Positions 9,844 to 19,193 are shown, counted from the stretch's first letter. The stretch is 64,000 bases of DNA from Streptomyces sp. NBC_01481 (GCF_026339995.1 NZ_JAPEPT010000001.1:818501-882500), one strand, 5' to 3'. A program made the numbers and translations. The notes: generated by a model from the sequence alone, not told the origin.

Positions 9844-11811
9844 GTGGGGCCCGTTCCGATGCAGCGAGACACCGTCCAGCGCCCAACCCCGTTGTACCCA
9901 TTACGGGATGACGCGCGGTCGGTCTCCCGCACGAGCCTGCCCGGAAACCCTCTCGCGCCCTGTGCGGCGCGACGTTTCGTACGAGCCGCACTCGCCGACT
10001 GGACCAACCTCGGACTGCTCGCCACCTGCGCCTTCTGCCGGGGCACGGCGGGCCGCGGGGGCTGCCCGCCGGGCAGGCACAGTACGGACCGGCTCGCAGA
10101 CGATGCCGTACTCGTCGTCAACGAGCTCGTGACAAACGCGGTAGTCCATGCGGGCACCACCGTCGAACTCCTCTGCCGGCTCGATGAATCGGCCGAGGGC
10201 GAGCCCGCCGCGCTGGTGATCGAGGTCTCCGACCACCACCCCGCCAGGACCGTACGCAACGAACCGCACAGCGAGGACCGCATCGGCACCCCCGAGTACG
10301 GACGCGGCCTCCATCTCGTCGGCGCCCTCGCCGAGCGCTGGGGCATCACCTATCGCGCCGCCCTCAAGACCGTCTGGGCCCGCCTGCCCGTCGACGGCCT
10401 GGAGTCCTGCCCCGTGCCGGGCGCCGAACCCGCGCTCCAGCGCGGGCTGCGCGCGGCCGAGATCCTCGCCCCCACGCCGCGGCGCACCGCCCGCGAGGAC
10501 CCGGACTGGATCAGCCGAGGGGCGCTCTCCTTTCTCGCCGAAGCCTCCGACTTGCTCGCCGGACAGCTCGACGAGGACATGGTCGCGGCGCTCGCCGCCC
10601 AGCTGCTGGTGCCGCGGCTCGCCGACTGGTGCGCGATCTGGCTCGACGGCGAGGGCGGACACCCCAGGTGGGGAACGGGCCGCCCTTCGGGAGCCGCGCC
10701 CCGGCTCGCGCGGGTCTGGCACAGTGACGAGTCCCGGATCGAGGAACTGCGCGAGATCCTGAGCAAGGAGCCCCCGCGGCTGCCCGACACCCCACGCAAC
10801 GGCCCTGTGCCGATCCCCTGGCCGCGCGAGGGCGAGCCGGGCGCGGGCGAGGGGACGGTGCTGGCCTTCCGTCTCGTCACCGGCGGGCGCGGTCTCGGCA
10901 CGCTGCTCGTCGCCCGGCAGGGCCTGGCACGTGTGCCCGACGAAGTGACCGCTCTGATCGAGGACTTCGCGCGGCGGCTCGCCCTCGCGATCGGCGCGGC
11001 CCGGCAGTACACCCGGCAGGCCACCATCAGCAAAGTGCTGCAGCGGGGGCTGCTGCCCGGCAAGGTCGGCGAGATCCCCGGCGTGGACCGCTTTCTTGTG
11101 TACGAGCCGAGCGACGACGGAGTCGCGGGCGGCGACTTCTACGACATCTTCCCGGCGAGCTCCGGCGGCCGCTGGTGCTTCATGCTCGGCGACGTCCAGG
11201 GCAGCGGTCCCGAGGCCGCCGTCGTCACCGGCCTCGCCCGGCCCTGGCTGCGGCTGCTCGCCCGCGAGGGCTACCAGGTCGGCGAGGTGCTCGACCGGCT
11301 GAACGGACTGCTGCTCGACGACGCCATGGAAGCGGCGGAGGCGGCCGCGCTGATGGTCGCCGCGGCCGGCGGCCAGGGCTTTCCGGAAGGGCCGCAGGCC
11401 CGGTTCCTGTCCCTGCTCTACGGCGAGCTGGTGCGCTCGCCCCTGGGCGGTGTGCGGTGCACCGTCGCCAGCGCCGGGCATCCGCTGCCGCTGCTGCTGC
11501 GGCCCGACGGCACGGTGCGTACGGCGGCGGAGCCGCAGGTGCTGCTCGGGGTCGTCGACGAGGTGGCGTACCAGAGCCAGACCTTCGACCTGGAGCCCGG
11601 TGACACGCTGCTCTGCGTCACGGACGGGGTGACCGAGCGGCGCTCGGGGGCGCGGATGTTCGACGACGGCGACGGGCTCGCGACGGTGCTCGCGGGCTGC
11701 GCGGGGCTTACGGCGCAGGGGATCGCGGAACGGATCAAGCAGGCGGTGCACGAGTTCGCCGAGACGCCGCCGGGGGACGATCTCGCGCTGCTGGTGCTGC
11801 AGGCGATGTAA
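9844..11811 (+). CDS. Anti-sigma-type kinase/PP2C phosphatase (HATPase-GAF-SpoIIE)
   Basis: This 656-residue multidomain protein has three parts. Residues about 50-180 form an RsbW-like HATPase (VNELVTNAVVHAG, YGRGLHLV). A GAF-like region occupies about 225-410. A SpoIIE/RsbU-type PP2C phosphatase fills about 425-650, with AGGDFYDIF, GDVQGSGPEAA, CVTDGVTERR and PGDDLALLVL carrying the metal-binding Asp residues. Such proteins set sigma factor activity by phosphorylating or dephosphorylating anti-anti-sigma factors. It is divergent from the HAMP-array kinase, as osaC is from osaA, and OsaC has a similar kinase/phosphatase makeup. The start chosen is GTG 9844, seven bases after AGGAG (9832-9836), rather than an in-frame codon at 9757 that lies in the shared promoter region. 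Confidence 0.85.
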   Translation: MGPVPMQRDTVQRPTPLYPLRDDARSVSRTSLPGNPLAPCAARRFVRAALADWTNLGLLATCAFCRGTAGRGGCPPGRHSTDRLADDAVLVVNELVTNAVVHAGTTVELLCRLDESAEGEPAALVIEVSDHHPARTVRNEPHSEDRIGTPEYGRGLHLVGALAERWGITYRAALKTVWARLPVDGLESCPVPGAEPALQRGLRAAEILAPTPRRTAREDPDWISRGALSFLAEASDLLAGQLDEDMVAALAAQLLVPRLADWCAIWLDGEGGHPRWGTGRPSGAAPRLARVWHSDESRIEELREILSKEPPRLPDTPRNGPVPIPWPREGEPGAGEGTVLAFRLVTGGRGLGTLLVARQGLARVPDEVTALIEDFARRLALAIGAARQYTRQATISKVLQRGLLPGKVGEIPGVDRFLVYEPSDDGVAGGDFYDIFPASSGGRWCFMLGDVQGSGPEAAVVTGLARPWLRLLAREGYQVGEVLDRLNGLLLDDAMEAAEAAALMVAAAGGQGFPEGPQARFLSLLYGELVRSPLGGVRCTVASAGHPLPLLLRPDGTVRTAAEPQVLLGVVDEVAYQSQTFDLEPGDTLLCVTDGVTERRSGARMFDDGDGLATVLAGCAGLTAQGIAERIKQAVHEFAETPPGDDLALLVLQAM

Positions 11812-11839
11812 GCCTCGCGGGTGACGGACAATGGGGGGC

Positions 11840-13072
11840 ATGCCTTCCGTACTGCCCGATGGTGAGCCCATGCCCGAGGACGGGGCGCTGCCCGCATCCG
11901 CCCTCGAACAGGCCGCCGGCCGGCCGCTCGCCTTCTATCTGCATGTGCCGTACTGCGCGACGCGCTGCGGCTACTGCGATTTCAACACCTACACGGCGAC
12001 CGAGCTGCGCGGCTCGGGCGGCGTCCTCGCCTCCCGCGACAACTACGCCGCGATGGTCACCGAGGAGATCCGCCTCGCCCGCAAGGTGCTGGGCGACGAC
12101 CCGCGGCAGGTGAAGACGGTCTTCGTCGGTGGCGGCACGCCGACGCTGCTCGCCGCCTCGGATCTCGTACGGATGCTCTCCGCGGTACGCGAGGAGTTCG
12201 GCCTCGCGGACGACGCGGAGATCACCACCGAGGCGAACCCGGAATCGGTGGATCCGGCGTACCTGGCCGAGCTGCGGGAGGGCGGCTTCAACCGGGTGTC
12301 CTTCGGGATGCAGAGCGCGCGGCAGCACGTACTGAAGGTGCTGGACCGTACGCACACGCCGGGGCGGCCCGAGGCGTGCGTCGCGGAAGCGCGGGCGGCG
12401 GGCTTCCAGCATGTGAATCTCGACCTCATCTACGGCACGCCGGGGGAGAGCGACGACGACTGGCGCACGTCCCTCGCGGCGGCGGTGGGGGCCGGCCCCG
12501 ACCACATCTCGGCGTACGCGCTGATCGTGGAGGAGGGCACCCAGCTGGCGCGGCGCATCCGGCGCGGCGAGGTGCCGATGACCGACGACGACGTCCACGC
12601 GGACCGCTACCTGATCGCGGACTCGGTCCTCGCGGAGGCGGGCTTCGACTGGTACGAGGTCTCCAACTGGTCGACCTCACAGGCCGGCCGCTGCCTGCAC
12701 AACGAGCTGTACTGGCGGGGCGCGGACTGGTGGGGCGCGGGCCCCGGAGCGCACAGCCACGTCGGCGGGGTGCGGTGGTGGAACGTGAAGCACCCGGGGG
12801 CGTATGCGGCGGCGCTCGCGGAGGGCCGGTCGCCGGGTGCGGGCCGTGAGGTGCTCGCGCCGGAGGACCGGAGGGTGGAGCGGGTGCTCCTGGAACTGCG
12901 CCTGCGCGAGGGCTGCGAACTGTCGCTGCTGCGGCCGGCGGGGCTGGCGGCGGCGGGGCGGGCGTTGTCGGAGGGCCTGCTGGAGGCGGGCCCGTACGGG
13001 GAGGGCCGGGCGGTGCTGACGCTGCGGGGGCGGTTGCTGGCGGACGCGGTGGTGCGGGACCTGGTGGATTAG
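11840..13072 (+). CDS. hemW: HemW-type radical SAM protein (heme chaperone)
   Basis: The protein is about 410 residues. It carries the radical SAM cysteine motif CATRCGYCDF near the N-terminus, the SAM-binding GGGTPT, TEANPESV, the HemN/HemW hallmark NRVSFGMQS, and a C-terminal HemN domain. It belongs to the HemW group, which hands heme to respiratory enzymes, rather than to true coproporphyrinogen dehydrogenases: the motif has three cysteines, without the extra cysteine of HemN. ATG 11840 gives the N-terminus MPSVLPDGEP, which I consider usual in Streptomyces; an in-frame ATG at 11831 is also possible. It precedes the hrcA-dnaJ region, a common actinobacterial order. Confidence 0.9.
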   Translation: MPSVLPDGEPMPEDGALPASALEQAAGRPLAFYLHVPYCATRCGYCDFNTYTATELRGSGGVLASRDNYAAMVTEEIRLARKVLGDDPRQVKTVFVGGGTPTLLAASDLVRMLSAVREEFGLADDAEITTEANPESVDPAYLAELREGGFNRVSFGMQSARQHVLKVLDRTHTPGRPEACVAEARAAGFQHVNLDLIYGTPGESDDDWRTSLAAAVGAGPDHISAYALIVEEGTQLARRIRRGEVPMTDDDVHADRYLIADSVLAEAGFDWYEVSNWSTSQAGRCLHNELYWRGADWWGAGPGAHSHVGGVRWWNVKHPGAYAAALAEGRSPGAGREVLAPEDRRVERVLLELRLREGCELSLLRPAGLAAAGRALSEGLLEAGPYGEGRAVLTLRGRLLADAVVRDLVD

Positions 13073-13096
13073 GGGCGCGGGGGCGCGGGGTGCGGT

Positions 13097-13375
13097 GGCG
13101 CGGGGTGCGCCTGCGGCGGGCCTGTTCCCCTACCCGCCCCTTCCCGAACTGGGGCTCCGCCCCAGACCCCGCGCCTCAAACTCCCCCAGACTTCGTCCGG
13201 GGGGACCCCCACGGGGCTGGAATGTGCGGCTGGGCCGCACAGTCAGCCCGTCCGGCGATTGAGGACATGCGGCCGAAGGTCGCATACGGGGTACGGGCGA
13301 AGCCCCGTCGGGGGCTGGGGGCTTGCCCCCAGTTACGGGAAGGGGCGGGTAGGGGAAACAACCCCCGGTCACACC
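13097..13375. repeat. Dispersed palindromic intergenic repeat, copy 1
   Basis: A roughly 280-base block with outer arms gcgcctgcggcgggcctgtt and, inverted, gggaaggggcgggtagggg. Internal modules are cccccagacttcgtccgggg, a tgcggc/gccgca hairpin and a catgcgg(cc)gaaggtcgcat hairpin. The same modules recur near 26.2, 32.4, 38.4 and 45.1 kb. The arms reach to the last codons of the DUF3097 gene. No protein is encoded. Confidence 0.8.
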
Positions 13376-14190
13376 TCCGCCGCCGTGACGAAATCGATCA
13401 GCTCCTCCACCCGCCCCAGCAGCTCCGGCTCCAGGTCCTTGTACGACCGCACCGCCGACAGGATGCGCTGCCAAGCGGCACCCGTGTTCTCCGGCCAGCC
13501 CAGCGCCAGGCAGACCCCCGTCTTCCAGTCCTGGCCCCGCGGGACCGACGGCCACTCGGGGATGCCCACCGAGGACGGCTTCACCGCCTCCCACACGTCG
13601 ATGTACGGGTGGCCCACCACCAGTGCGTCCTCGCCGGTGACCTCCGCCGCGATGCGGGACTCCTTCGAGCCCGGGACCAGATGGTCCACCAGCACCCCCA
13701 GGCGCGCGTCCGGGCCCGGGCCGAAGTCGCGGACGATCGACGGGAGGTCGTCGATGCCTTCCAGGTATTCGACGACGACCCCCTCGATCCGGAGGTCGTC
13801 ACCCCACACCCGCTCCACGAGCTCCGCGTCGTGGCGGCCCTCGACATAGATGCGCCCCGCCCGCGCCACACGCGCACGCGCCCCCGGGACCGCGAGCGAG
13901 CCGGACGCGGTGCGGGCCGGGCGCGCCGGAGCGGCGGCGGAGGGGCGTACGAGGGTGACGACGCGGCCCTCCAGCAGGAAGCCCCGGGGGACCATCGGGA
14001 ACACCCGGTGCTTGCCGAAGCGGTCCTCCAGCGTGACCGTCGGCCCCTCCGCCGTCTTCTCGCAGCGGATCACCGCACCGCAGAAGCCCGTACCGACCTC
14101 CTCGACGACCAGATCGGGCTCGGCCGGCACCTCGGGCGCGGGCTGAGACTTCTTCCAGGGCGGGGTCAGATCCGGGCTGTAGCTGCGCAT
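13369..14190 (-). CDS. DUF3097 family protein, TOPRIM-like core
   Basis: This 273-residue protein belongs to the actinobacterial DUF3097 family, which has no assigned function. Residues about 125-215 look like a TOPRIM fold: [17 protein letters not shown] supplies a conserved acidic residue, and [14 protein letters not shown] and [15 protein letters not shown] follow, as in small primase-like TOPRIM proteins. A nucleic-acid role is therefore plausible but unproven. The N-terminal third carries a short beta-rich region ([16 protein letters not shown]). Its start lies 10 bases beyond the stop of the metallo-beta-lactamase gene, so the two are likely co-transcribed on the minus strand. Confidence 0.8.
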   Translation of the reverse strand: MRSYSPDLTPPWKKSQPAPEVPAEPDLVVEEVGTGFCGAVIRCEKTAEGPTVTLEDRFGKHRVFPMVPRGFLLEGRVVTLVRPSAAAPARPARTASGSLAVPGARARVARAGRIYVEGRHDAELVERVWGDDLRIEGVVVEYLEGIDDLPSIVRDFGPGPDARLGVLVDHLVPGSKESRIAAEVTGEDALVVGHPYIDVWEAVKPSSVGIPEWPSVPRGQDWKTGVCLALGWPENTGAAWQRILSAVRSYKDLEPELLGRVEELIDFVTAAEV

Positions 14191-14200
14191 TCGCCAGACG

Positions 14201-14923
14201 CTACGACACCCCGAAGCGCGCCGCCAGCAACTCGCGTTGGGCGCGTACGAACGCCGCGTCGACGACCGCGCCGTGCCCCGGTACGTACACCGCGTCCTCG
14301 CCGCCGAGCGACAGCAGCCGGTCCAGTGCCGCCGGCCAGCGGGAGGGGATCGCGTCCGAGCCCGCCTGGGGTTCGCCCGACTCCTCCACGAGGTCGCCGC
14401 AGAAGACGACCTCCGGGCTGCCGGGCACCAGGACCGCCAGATCGTGGCCCGAGTGGCCGGGGCCGATGTTCGCCAGCAGCACCTGGCGGCCGCCCAGGTC
14501 CAGCGTCCACTCGCCGAACACCAGATGGTGCGGCGCCACCAGCACGTCGGCCGCCTCCGTCGCGTCGGCCTCGGTGACCCCGTGCCGTATCGCGCTGTCG
14601 CGGATCTCGTCCCGCTCCCGCCGCATCAATTCGGCGATGCCGACCGCTCCGTACACCTCCGCGCCCGAGAACGCCGCCGTGCCCAGCACATGGTCGAAGT
14701 GGGGATGGCTCAGTGCGATATGCGTCACCCGTCGGCCGCCGAGCAGGGCTTGCGCCTGGGCCCGCAGCTCGGCCCCCTCGCGGAGTGTCGAGCCGGTGTC
14801 GTACAGGAGGACACCGTCCTCTCCGGCGATCAAACCACTGGTCGCGTCCCAGCCGGGAAGCCGCCGCCGGCCCACCCCGTCGGCCAGCCGCTCCCAGCCG
14901 AAGTCTTCCCAACTGACGTCCAT
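14201..14923 (-). CDS. MBL-fold metallohydrolase
   Basis: The 240-residue protein has the metallo-beta-lactamase signature [14 protein letters not shown] (HxHxDH), a further metal-ligand region [13 protein letters not shown], the bridging Asp in FCGDLVEES and a final His in [10 protein letters not shown]. It is therefore likely a dinuclear zinc hydrolase. The substrate is not predictable: glyoxalase II-like, quinoprotein relay/SoxH-like or beta-lactamase-like members share this layout. There is no signal peptide, so it is cytosolic. It is first of a two-gene minus-strand unit with DUF3097 and is divergent from hrcA. Confidence 0.85.
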   Translation of the reverse strand: MDVSWEDFGWERLADGVGRRRLPGWDATSGLIAGEDGVLLYDTGSTLREGAELRAQAQALLGGRRVTHIALSHPHFDHVLGTAAFSGAEVYGAVGIAELMRRERDEIRDSAIRHGVTEADATEAADVLVAPHHLVFGEWTLDLGGRQVLLANIGPGHSGHDLAVLVPGSPEVVFCGDLVEESGEPQAGSDAIPSRWPAALDRLLSLGGEDAVYVPGHGAVVDAAFVRAQRELLAARFGVS

Positions 14924-14981
14924 ACCGCGACGCTATCCGCAACCGACCAGCACTGTCGCTCGGTGGCGTGGTCGGCCGCCC

Positions 14982-15012
14982 TTGCTAGGGATGTACCCCA
15001 CGGCCGTACACT
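14982..15012 (+). promoter_or_regulatory. Candidate hrcA promoter
   Basis: TTGCTA (14982-14987) and TACACT (15007-15012) are 19 bases apart. Transcription from here would begin at the left edge of the CIRCE element, the normal position for HrcA repression. Confidence 0.45.
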
Positions 15013-15026
15013 GGCACGGGGAAATG

Positions 15027-15053
15027 CTGGCACTCGTACGCATCGAGTGCCAA
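15027..15053 (+). promoter_or_regulatory. CIRCE operator (HrcA binding site)
   Basis: CTGGCACTC, nine bases, then GAGTGCCAA: an inverted repeat one base off the CIRCE consensus TTAGCACTC-N9-GAGTGCTAA in each arm apart from the GC-rich G/C variant usual in Streptomyces. It lies 37 bases before the hrcA start and implies that HrcA represses its own operon. Confidence 0.92.
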
Positions 15054-15089
15054 GCAGTCACCGAGGAATCACAGCTGGAGGTGTGCGCG

Positions 15090-16115
15090 ATGCTCAGCGA
15101 ACGCAGACTCGAGGTGCTGCGCGCCATCGTCCAGGACTATGTCGGCACCGAGGAGCCCGTCGGCTCCAAGGCGCTCACGGAGCGTCACAAGCTCGGGGTC
15201 TCCCCGGCCACCGTCCGCAATGACATGGCGGTGCTGGAGGAGGAAGGGTTCATCGCCCAGCCTCATACGAGCGCGGGGCGTATCCCCACGGACAAGGGCT
15301 ACCGCCTCTTCGTCGACAAACTGGCCGGCGTCAAGCCGCTGTCGTCGCCCGAGCGCCGTGCCATCCAGAACTTCCTGGACGGAGCCGTCGACCTCGACGA
15401 CGTCGTGGGCCGTACGGTGCGGCTGCTGGCGCAGCTGACCCGGCAGGTCGCGGTGGTCCAGTACCCCTCGCTGACCCGCTCCACCGTCCGGCATGTGGAA
15501 CTCCTCTCCCTCGCGCCCGCCCGGCTGATGCTCGTGCTGATCACGGACACCGGACGGGTCGAGCAGCGCATGATCGACTGCCCCGCGCCCTTCGCGGAAT
15601 CCTCGCTCGCGGACCTGCGGGCCCGGCTCAACAGCCGGGTCGTCGGGCGCCGCTTCGCGGATGTGCCGCAGCTGGTGCAGGACCTTCCCGACTCCTTCGA
15701 GGCGGAGGACCGGGGTACCGTTTCCACGGTGCTCTCGACCCTGCTCGAAACCCTGGTCGAGGAGACCGAGGAGCGGCTGGTGATCGGCGGCACCGCCAAT
15801 CTGACGCGCTTCGGACATGATTTCCCGCTGACGATCCGGCCGGTGCTCGAGGCTCTTGAGGAGCATGTGGTGCTCCTCAAGCTGCTCGGCGAGGCCAAGG
15901 AAGCGGGCGGCATGGGCATGACCGTGAAGATCGGTCATGAGAACGCCCACGAGGGCCTCAACTCCACGTCCGTCGTCGCGGTCGGCTACGGTTCGGGCGA
16001 CGAGGCAGTTGCCAAACTCGGCGTGGTCGGACCGACCCGCATGGACTACCCCGGAACGATGGGAGCGGTACGCGCAGTGGCACGTTACGTCGGACAGATC
16101 CTGGCGGAGTCGTAA
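15090..16115 (+). CDS. hrcA: Heat-inducible transcription repressor HrcA
   Basis: This 341-residue repressor binds CIRCE and is itself kept folded by GroEL. The N-terminal winged helix ([48 protein letters not shown]) is the HrcA hallmark. It is followed by a GAF-like dimer domain and the inserted domain ([20 protein letters not shown]). The start is ATG 15090, eight bases after GGAGG (15077-15081); an in-frame GTG at 15081 overlaps that site and the frame stays open further upstream without signals. The dnaJ start codon directly abuts its stop, so the two form an operon under the CIRCE site. Confidence 0.96.
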   Translation: MLSERRLEVLRAIVQDYVGTEEPVGSKALTERHKLGVSPATVRNDMAVLEEEGFIAQPHTSAGRIPTDKGYRLFVDKLAGVKPLSSPERRAIQNFLDGAVDLDDVVGRTVRLLAQLTRQVAVVQYPSLTRSTVRHVELLSLAPARLMLVLITDTGRVEQRMIDCPAPFAESSLADLRARLNSRVVGRRFADVPQLVQDLPDSFEAEDRGTVSTVLSTLLETLVEETEERLVIGGTANLTRFGHDFPLTIRPVLEALEEHVVLLKLLGEAKEAGGMGMTVKIGHENAHEGLNSTSVVAVGYGSGDEAVAKLGVVGPTRMDYPGTMGAVRAVARYVGQILAES

Positions 16116-17252
16116 GTGGCCACGGACTACTACGCCGTACTCGGCGTACGCCGCGACGCGTCCCAGGACGAGATCAAGAAGGCCTTCCGCCGGCTTGCCC
16201 GTGAACTCCACCCGGATGTGAATCCGGACCCGAAGACGCAGGAGCGCTTCAAGGAGATCAACGCGGCGTACGAGGTGCTGTCGGACCCGCAGAAGAAGCA
16301 GGTCTACGACCTCGGCGGAGACCCGCTCTCGCAGGCGGGCGGCGGAGGCGCGGGCGGCTTCGGCGCCGGTGGCTTCGGGAACTTCTCGGACATCATGGAC
16401 GCGTTCTTCGGTACGGCTTCGCAGCGCGGCCCCAGGTCGCGTACGCGGCGGGGCCAGGACGCGATGATCCGCCTGGAGATCGAGCTCAACGAGTCTGCCT
16501 TCGGCACGACGAAGGACATCCAGGTCGACACGGCCGTCGTCTGTACGACGTGTTCGGGCGAGGGCGCGGCGCCGGGTACCTCGGCGCAGACCTGTGACAT
16601 GTGCCGCGGCCGCGGTGAGGTCTCGCAGGTGACGCGTTCCTTCCTCGGCCAGGTCATGACGTCGCGGCCGTGCCCGCAGTGCCAGGGCTTCGGAACGGTC
16701 GTCCCGACCCCGTGCCCCGAGTGCGCGGGCGACGGGCGGGTACGGTCCCGCCGCACCCTGACGGTCAAGATCCCGGCCGGTGTCGACAACGGCACCCGCA
16801 TCCAGCTCGCGGGCGAGGGCGAGGTCGGCCCGGGCGGTGGCCCCGCCGGCGACCTCTACGTCGAGATCCACGAGCTGCCGCACGCGGTGTTCCAGCGCCG
16901 TGGCGACGATCTGCACTGCACGGTGACGATCCCCATGACGGCGGCGGCGCTGGGCACGAAGTGCCCGCTGGAGACGCTGGACGGCATGGAGGAGGTCGAC
17001 ATCCGCCCGGGCACCCAGTCCGGCCAGTCGATCCCGCTGCACGGGCGCGGCATCACGCACCTGCGGGGCGGGGGCCGTGGCGACCTGATCGTCCATGTCG
17101 AGGTGATGACCCCGTCGAAGCTGGACGTGGATCAGGAGCGGCTGCTGCGGGACCTGGCGAAGCTGCGCGGCGAGGAAAGGCCTACGGGTCAGTTCCAGCC
17201 GGGGCAGCAGGGACTGTTCTCCCGCCTGAAGGACGCGTTCAACGGGCGTTAG
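16116..17252 (+). CDS. dnaJ: Chaperone DnaJ (DnaJ2 type)
   Basis: This 378-residue type I Hsp40 co-chaperone of DnaK has a J domain (1-68) with HPD at 32-34 and a Gly/Phe-rich linker (GGGGAGGFGAGGFGNF). The zinc-finger domain has all four repeats, CTTCSGEG, CDMCRGRG, CPQCQGFG and CPECAGDG, and is followed by the substrate-binding C-terminal domains. The GTG start immediately follows the hrcA TAA. Streptomyces have two dnaJ genes: one in dnaK-grpE-dnaJ-hspR and this hrcA-linked one. It is regulated through CIRCE upstream of hrcA. Confidence 0.96.
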   Translation: MATDYYAVLGVRRDASQDEIKKAFRRLARELHPDVNPDPKTQERFKEINAAYEVLSDPQKKQVYDLGGDPLSQAGGGGAGGFGAGGFGNFSDIMDAFFGTASQRGPRSRTRRGQDAMIRLEIELNESAFGTTKDIQVDTAVVCTTCSGEGAAPGTSAQTCDMCRGRGEVSQVTRSFLGQVMTSRPCPQCQGFGTVVPTPCPECAGDGRVRSRRTLTVKIPAGVDNGTRIQLAGEGEVGPGGGPAGDLYVEIHELPHAVFQRRGDDLHCTVTIPMTAAALGTKCPLETLDGMEEVDIRPGTQSGQSIPLHGRGITHLRGGGRGDLIVHVEVMTPSKLDVDQERLLRDLAKLRGEERPTGQFQPGQQGLFSRLKDAFNGR

Positions 17253-17261
17253 GCCCTGTCG

Positions 17262-17299
17262 AACGCCGGAGGGGCTGAATCTTCAGCCCCTCCGGCGTT
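17262..17299 (+). terminator. hrcA-dnaJ operon terminator
   Basis: A perfect 18-base inverted repeat, AACGCCGGAGGGGCTGAA and its complement, with a two-base loop and a T run, starts 10 bases after the dnaJ stop. Confidence 0.9.
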
Positions 17300-17379
17300 T
17301 TCAGGACAGCGGCCCGCAACCGCTGCCGTTGCGGAACGCCCGATTCGATGGGCCGCGAGCGGCATGGCACCATGCCTGC

Positions 17380-18453
17380 ATGTCCTCCGCACTGACCGAT
17401 CTTTGCCGTCATCCGATCGTGCAGGCCCCCATGGCGGGCGGCGCATCCTGCCCCCAGCTCGCCGCCGCCGTGTCCGAAGCCGGCGGGCTCGGGTTCCTCG
17501 CTGCCGGATACAAGACCGCGGACGGCATGTACCAGGAGGTCAAACAGGTGCGCGGGCTCACCGCGCAGCCGTTCGGCGTCAATCTCCTCATGCCGCAGCC
17601 CAACACCGCCGACCCCGGTGCCGTCGAGATCTACCGGAATCAGCTCGCCGGTGAGGCCGCCTGGTACGAGACTCCTCTCGGCGACCCCGACTCCGGGCGC
17701 GACGACGGCTACGAGGCCAAGCTGGCGATCCTCCTCGACGACCCCGTGCCCGTCGTCTCCTTCACCTTCGGCTGCCCGACCCGCGATGTGCTCGACTCCT
17801 TCGCCAAGGCGGGGACCTTCACCGTCGTCACCGTCACCACGCCCGAAGAGGCGCAGGCCGCGCAGTGGGCCGGGGCCGACGCCGTGTGTGTGCAGGGCAT
17901 CGAGGCCGGCGGCCATCAGGGCACCCACCGCGACGACCCCGAGTCCGACGGCGCCGGGATCGGGCTGCTCTCCCTCATCGCGCTGATCCGCGAGACCGTT
18001 CAGCTTCCGCTCATCGCCGCGGGCGGACTGATGCGCGGCGGCCAGATCGCGGGCGTGCTCGCGGCGGGGGCGGTCGCGGCGCAGCTCGGCACCGCGTTCC
18101 TCGTCTGCCCCGAGTCCGGTGCGAACGCGCTGCACAAGCAGGCCATGACGAATCCTTTGTTCGTACGCACCGAACTCACCCGCGCCTTCTCCGGGCGGCC
18201 CGCCCGCGGCCTCGTGAACCGCTTCATGCGCGAGCACGGCCCGTACGCGCCCGCCGCGTACCCCCAGGTGCACCACCTGACCAGCGGCCTGCGCAAGGCC
18301 GCGGCCAGGACGGGCGACGCGCAGGGCATGGCGCTGTGGGCCGGGCAGGGCCACCGGCTGGCGCGTGAGCTGCCCGCCGGCCGGCTGGTCGACGTCCTCG
18401 TCGCCGAAACGGACTCCGCGCGCGCCGCGCTGGCGCTGGGCGGTTCCCGATGA
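17380..18453 (+). CDS. Nitronate monooxygenase (2-nitropropane dioxygenase family)
   Basis: The 357-residue FMN-dependent TIM-barrel protein contains IVQAPMAGGASCPQLAAAVSEAGGLGFLAAGYKT at the N-terminus, VSFTFGCPTRD, VCVQGIEAGGHQGTH with the family's active-site His, and the phosphate-binding IAAGGLMRGGQIAGVLAAGA. These are the hallmarks of the NMO/2-nitropropane dioxygenase family, which oxidises alkyl nitronates such as propionate 3-nitronate. The physiological substrate in Streptomyces is unknown. The start is ATG 17380; the frame is open further upstream but runs into the terminator region. The stop overlaps the rsmE start (ATGA), implying translational coupling. Confidence 0.88.
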   Translation: MSSALTDLCRHPIVQAPMAGGASCPQLAAAVSEAGGLGFLAAGYKTADGMYQEVKQVRGLTAQPFGVNLLMPQPNTADPGAVEIYRNQLAGEAAWYETPLGDPDSGRDDGYEAKLAILLDDPVPVVSFTFGCPTRDVLDSFAKAGTFTVVTVTTPEEAQAAQWAGADAVCVQGIEAGGHQGTHRDDPESDGAGIGLLSLIALIRETVQLPLIAAGGLMRGGQIAGVLAAGAVAAQLGTAFLVCPESGANALHKQAMTNPLFVRTELTRAFSGRPARGLVNRFMREHGPYAPAAYPQVHHLTSGLRKAAARTGDAQGMALWAGQGHRLARELPAGRLVDVLVAETDSARAALALGGSR

Positions 18454-19193
18454 CTGCGCCGGTCTTCCTCGTCGACTCCCTGGAGGGCGTCGGCCCGGGG
18501 GCGACCGTCACCCTGGACGGGCCCGAGGGGCGGCACGCCGTCTCCGTACGCAGGCTGCAGCCCGGCGAGGACATCGTGCTGACGGACGGCCGCGGGCGGG
18601 GGGCGGCAGGGGTCGTCGTACGGACCGAGGGCAAGGACCGGCTGATCGTCGAACCGCGGGAGTTCCCGACGGAACCGGAGCCGACGCCCCGTATCACCGT
18701 CGTCCAGGCGCTGCCCAAGGGCGACCGCGGTGAACTCGCCGTCGAGACGATGACGGAGACCGGAGTCGACGCGGTCGTGCCGTGGGCCGCCGCGCGCTGC
18801 ATCACTCAGTGGAAGGGCGAACGGGCCGCCAAGTCGCTTGCGAAGTGGCGGGCGACGGCACGCGAGGCGGGCAAACAGTCGCGCCGGCTCCGCTTCCCGG
18901 AGGTCGCGGACGCGGCAACGACCAAGCAGGTTGCGTCACTTCTGGCCGAAGCGGATTTCGCGGCGGTGCTGCACGAGGAGGGCGCCGAGCCGCTGGCCAC
19001 GGCGGAGCTGCCCGCGGAGGGGTCGATCGTGCTGGTGGTGGGCCCCGAAGGGGGCGTGTCCCCGGAGGAGTTGGCGGCATTCGCCGAGGCGGGCGCGAAG
19101 CCGTATCGGCTGGGCCGGAGTGTGCTGCGCACGTCGACGGCGGGCACGGCGGCGACGGCGCTCCTGCTCGGCCGCACCGGCCGCTGGTCCTAG
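18450..19193 (+). CDS. rsmE: 16S rRNA m3U1498 methyltransferase RsmE
   Basis: This 247-residue SPOUT-class methyltransferase modifies U1498 of 16S rRNA at N3. The N-terminal PUA-like region contains GRHAVSVRRLQPGEDI. The C-terminal trefoil-knot domain contains VQALPKGDRGELAVETMTETG, GPEGGVSPEEL and LGRSVLRTSTAGTAA, the SAM-binding signature of RsmE. Length is normal. It overlaps the upstream nitronate monooxygenase by four bases. Its TAG stop is the first part of the MITE-like inverted repeat that begins at 19190, so the insertion defines the end of the gene. Confidence 0.95.
   Translation: MTAPVFLVDSLEGVGPGATVTLDGPEGRHAVSVRRLQPGEDIVLTDGRGRGAAGVVVRTEGKDRLIVEPREFPTEPEPTPRITVVQALPKGDRGELAVETMTETGVDAVVPWAAARCITQWKGERAAKSLAKWRATAREAGKQSRRLRFPEVADAATTKQVASLLAEADFAAVLHEEGAEPLATAELPAEGSIVLVVGPEGGVSPEELAAFAEAGAKPYRLGRSVLRTSTAGTAATALLLGRTGRWS

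Noticed and set aside
13097..13375. Intergenic repeat as a CRISPR array
   Set aside because: Modules are palindromic, unequal in size and dispersed over 32 kb, with no regular spacer pattern.
13090..14577. 495-codon plus-strand frame across the repeat and DUF3097
   Set aside because: Starts inside the intergenic repeat and runs antisense to two well-supported genes.
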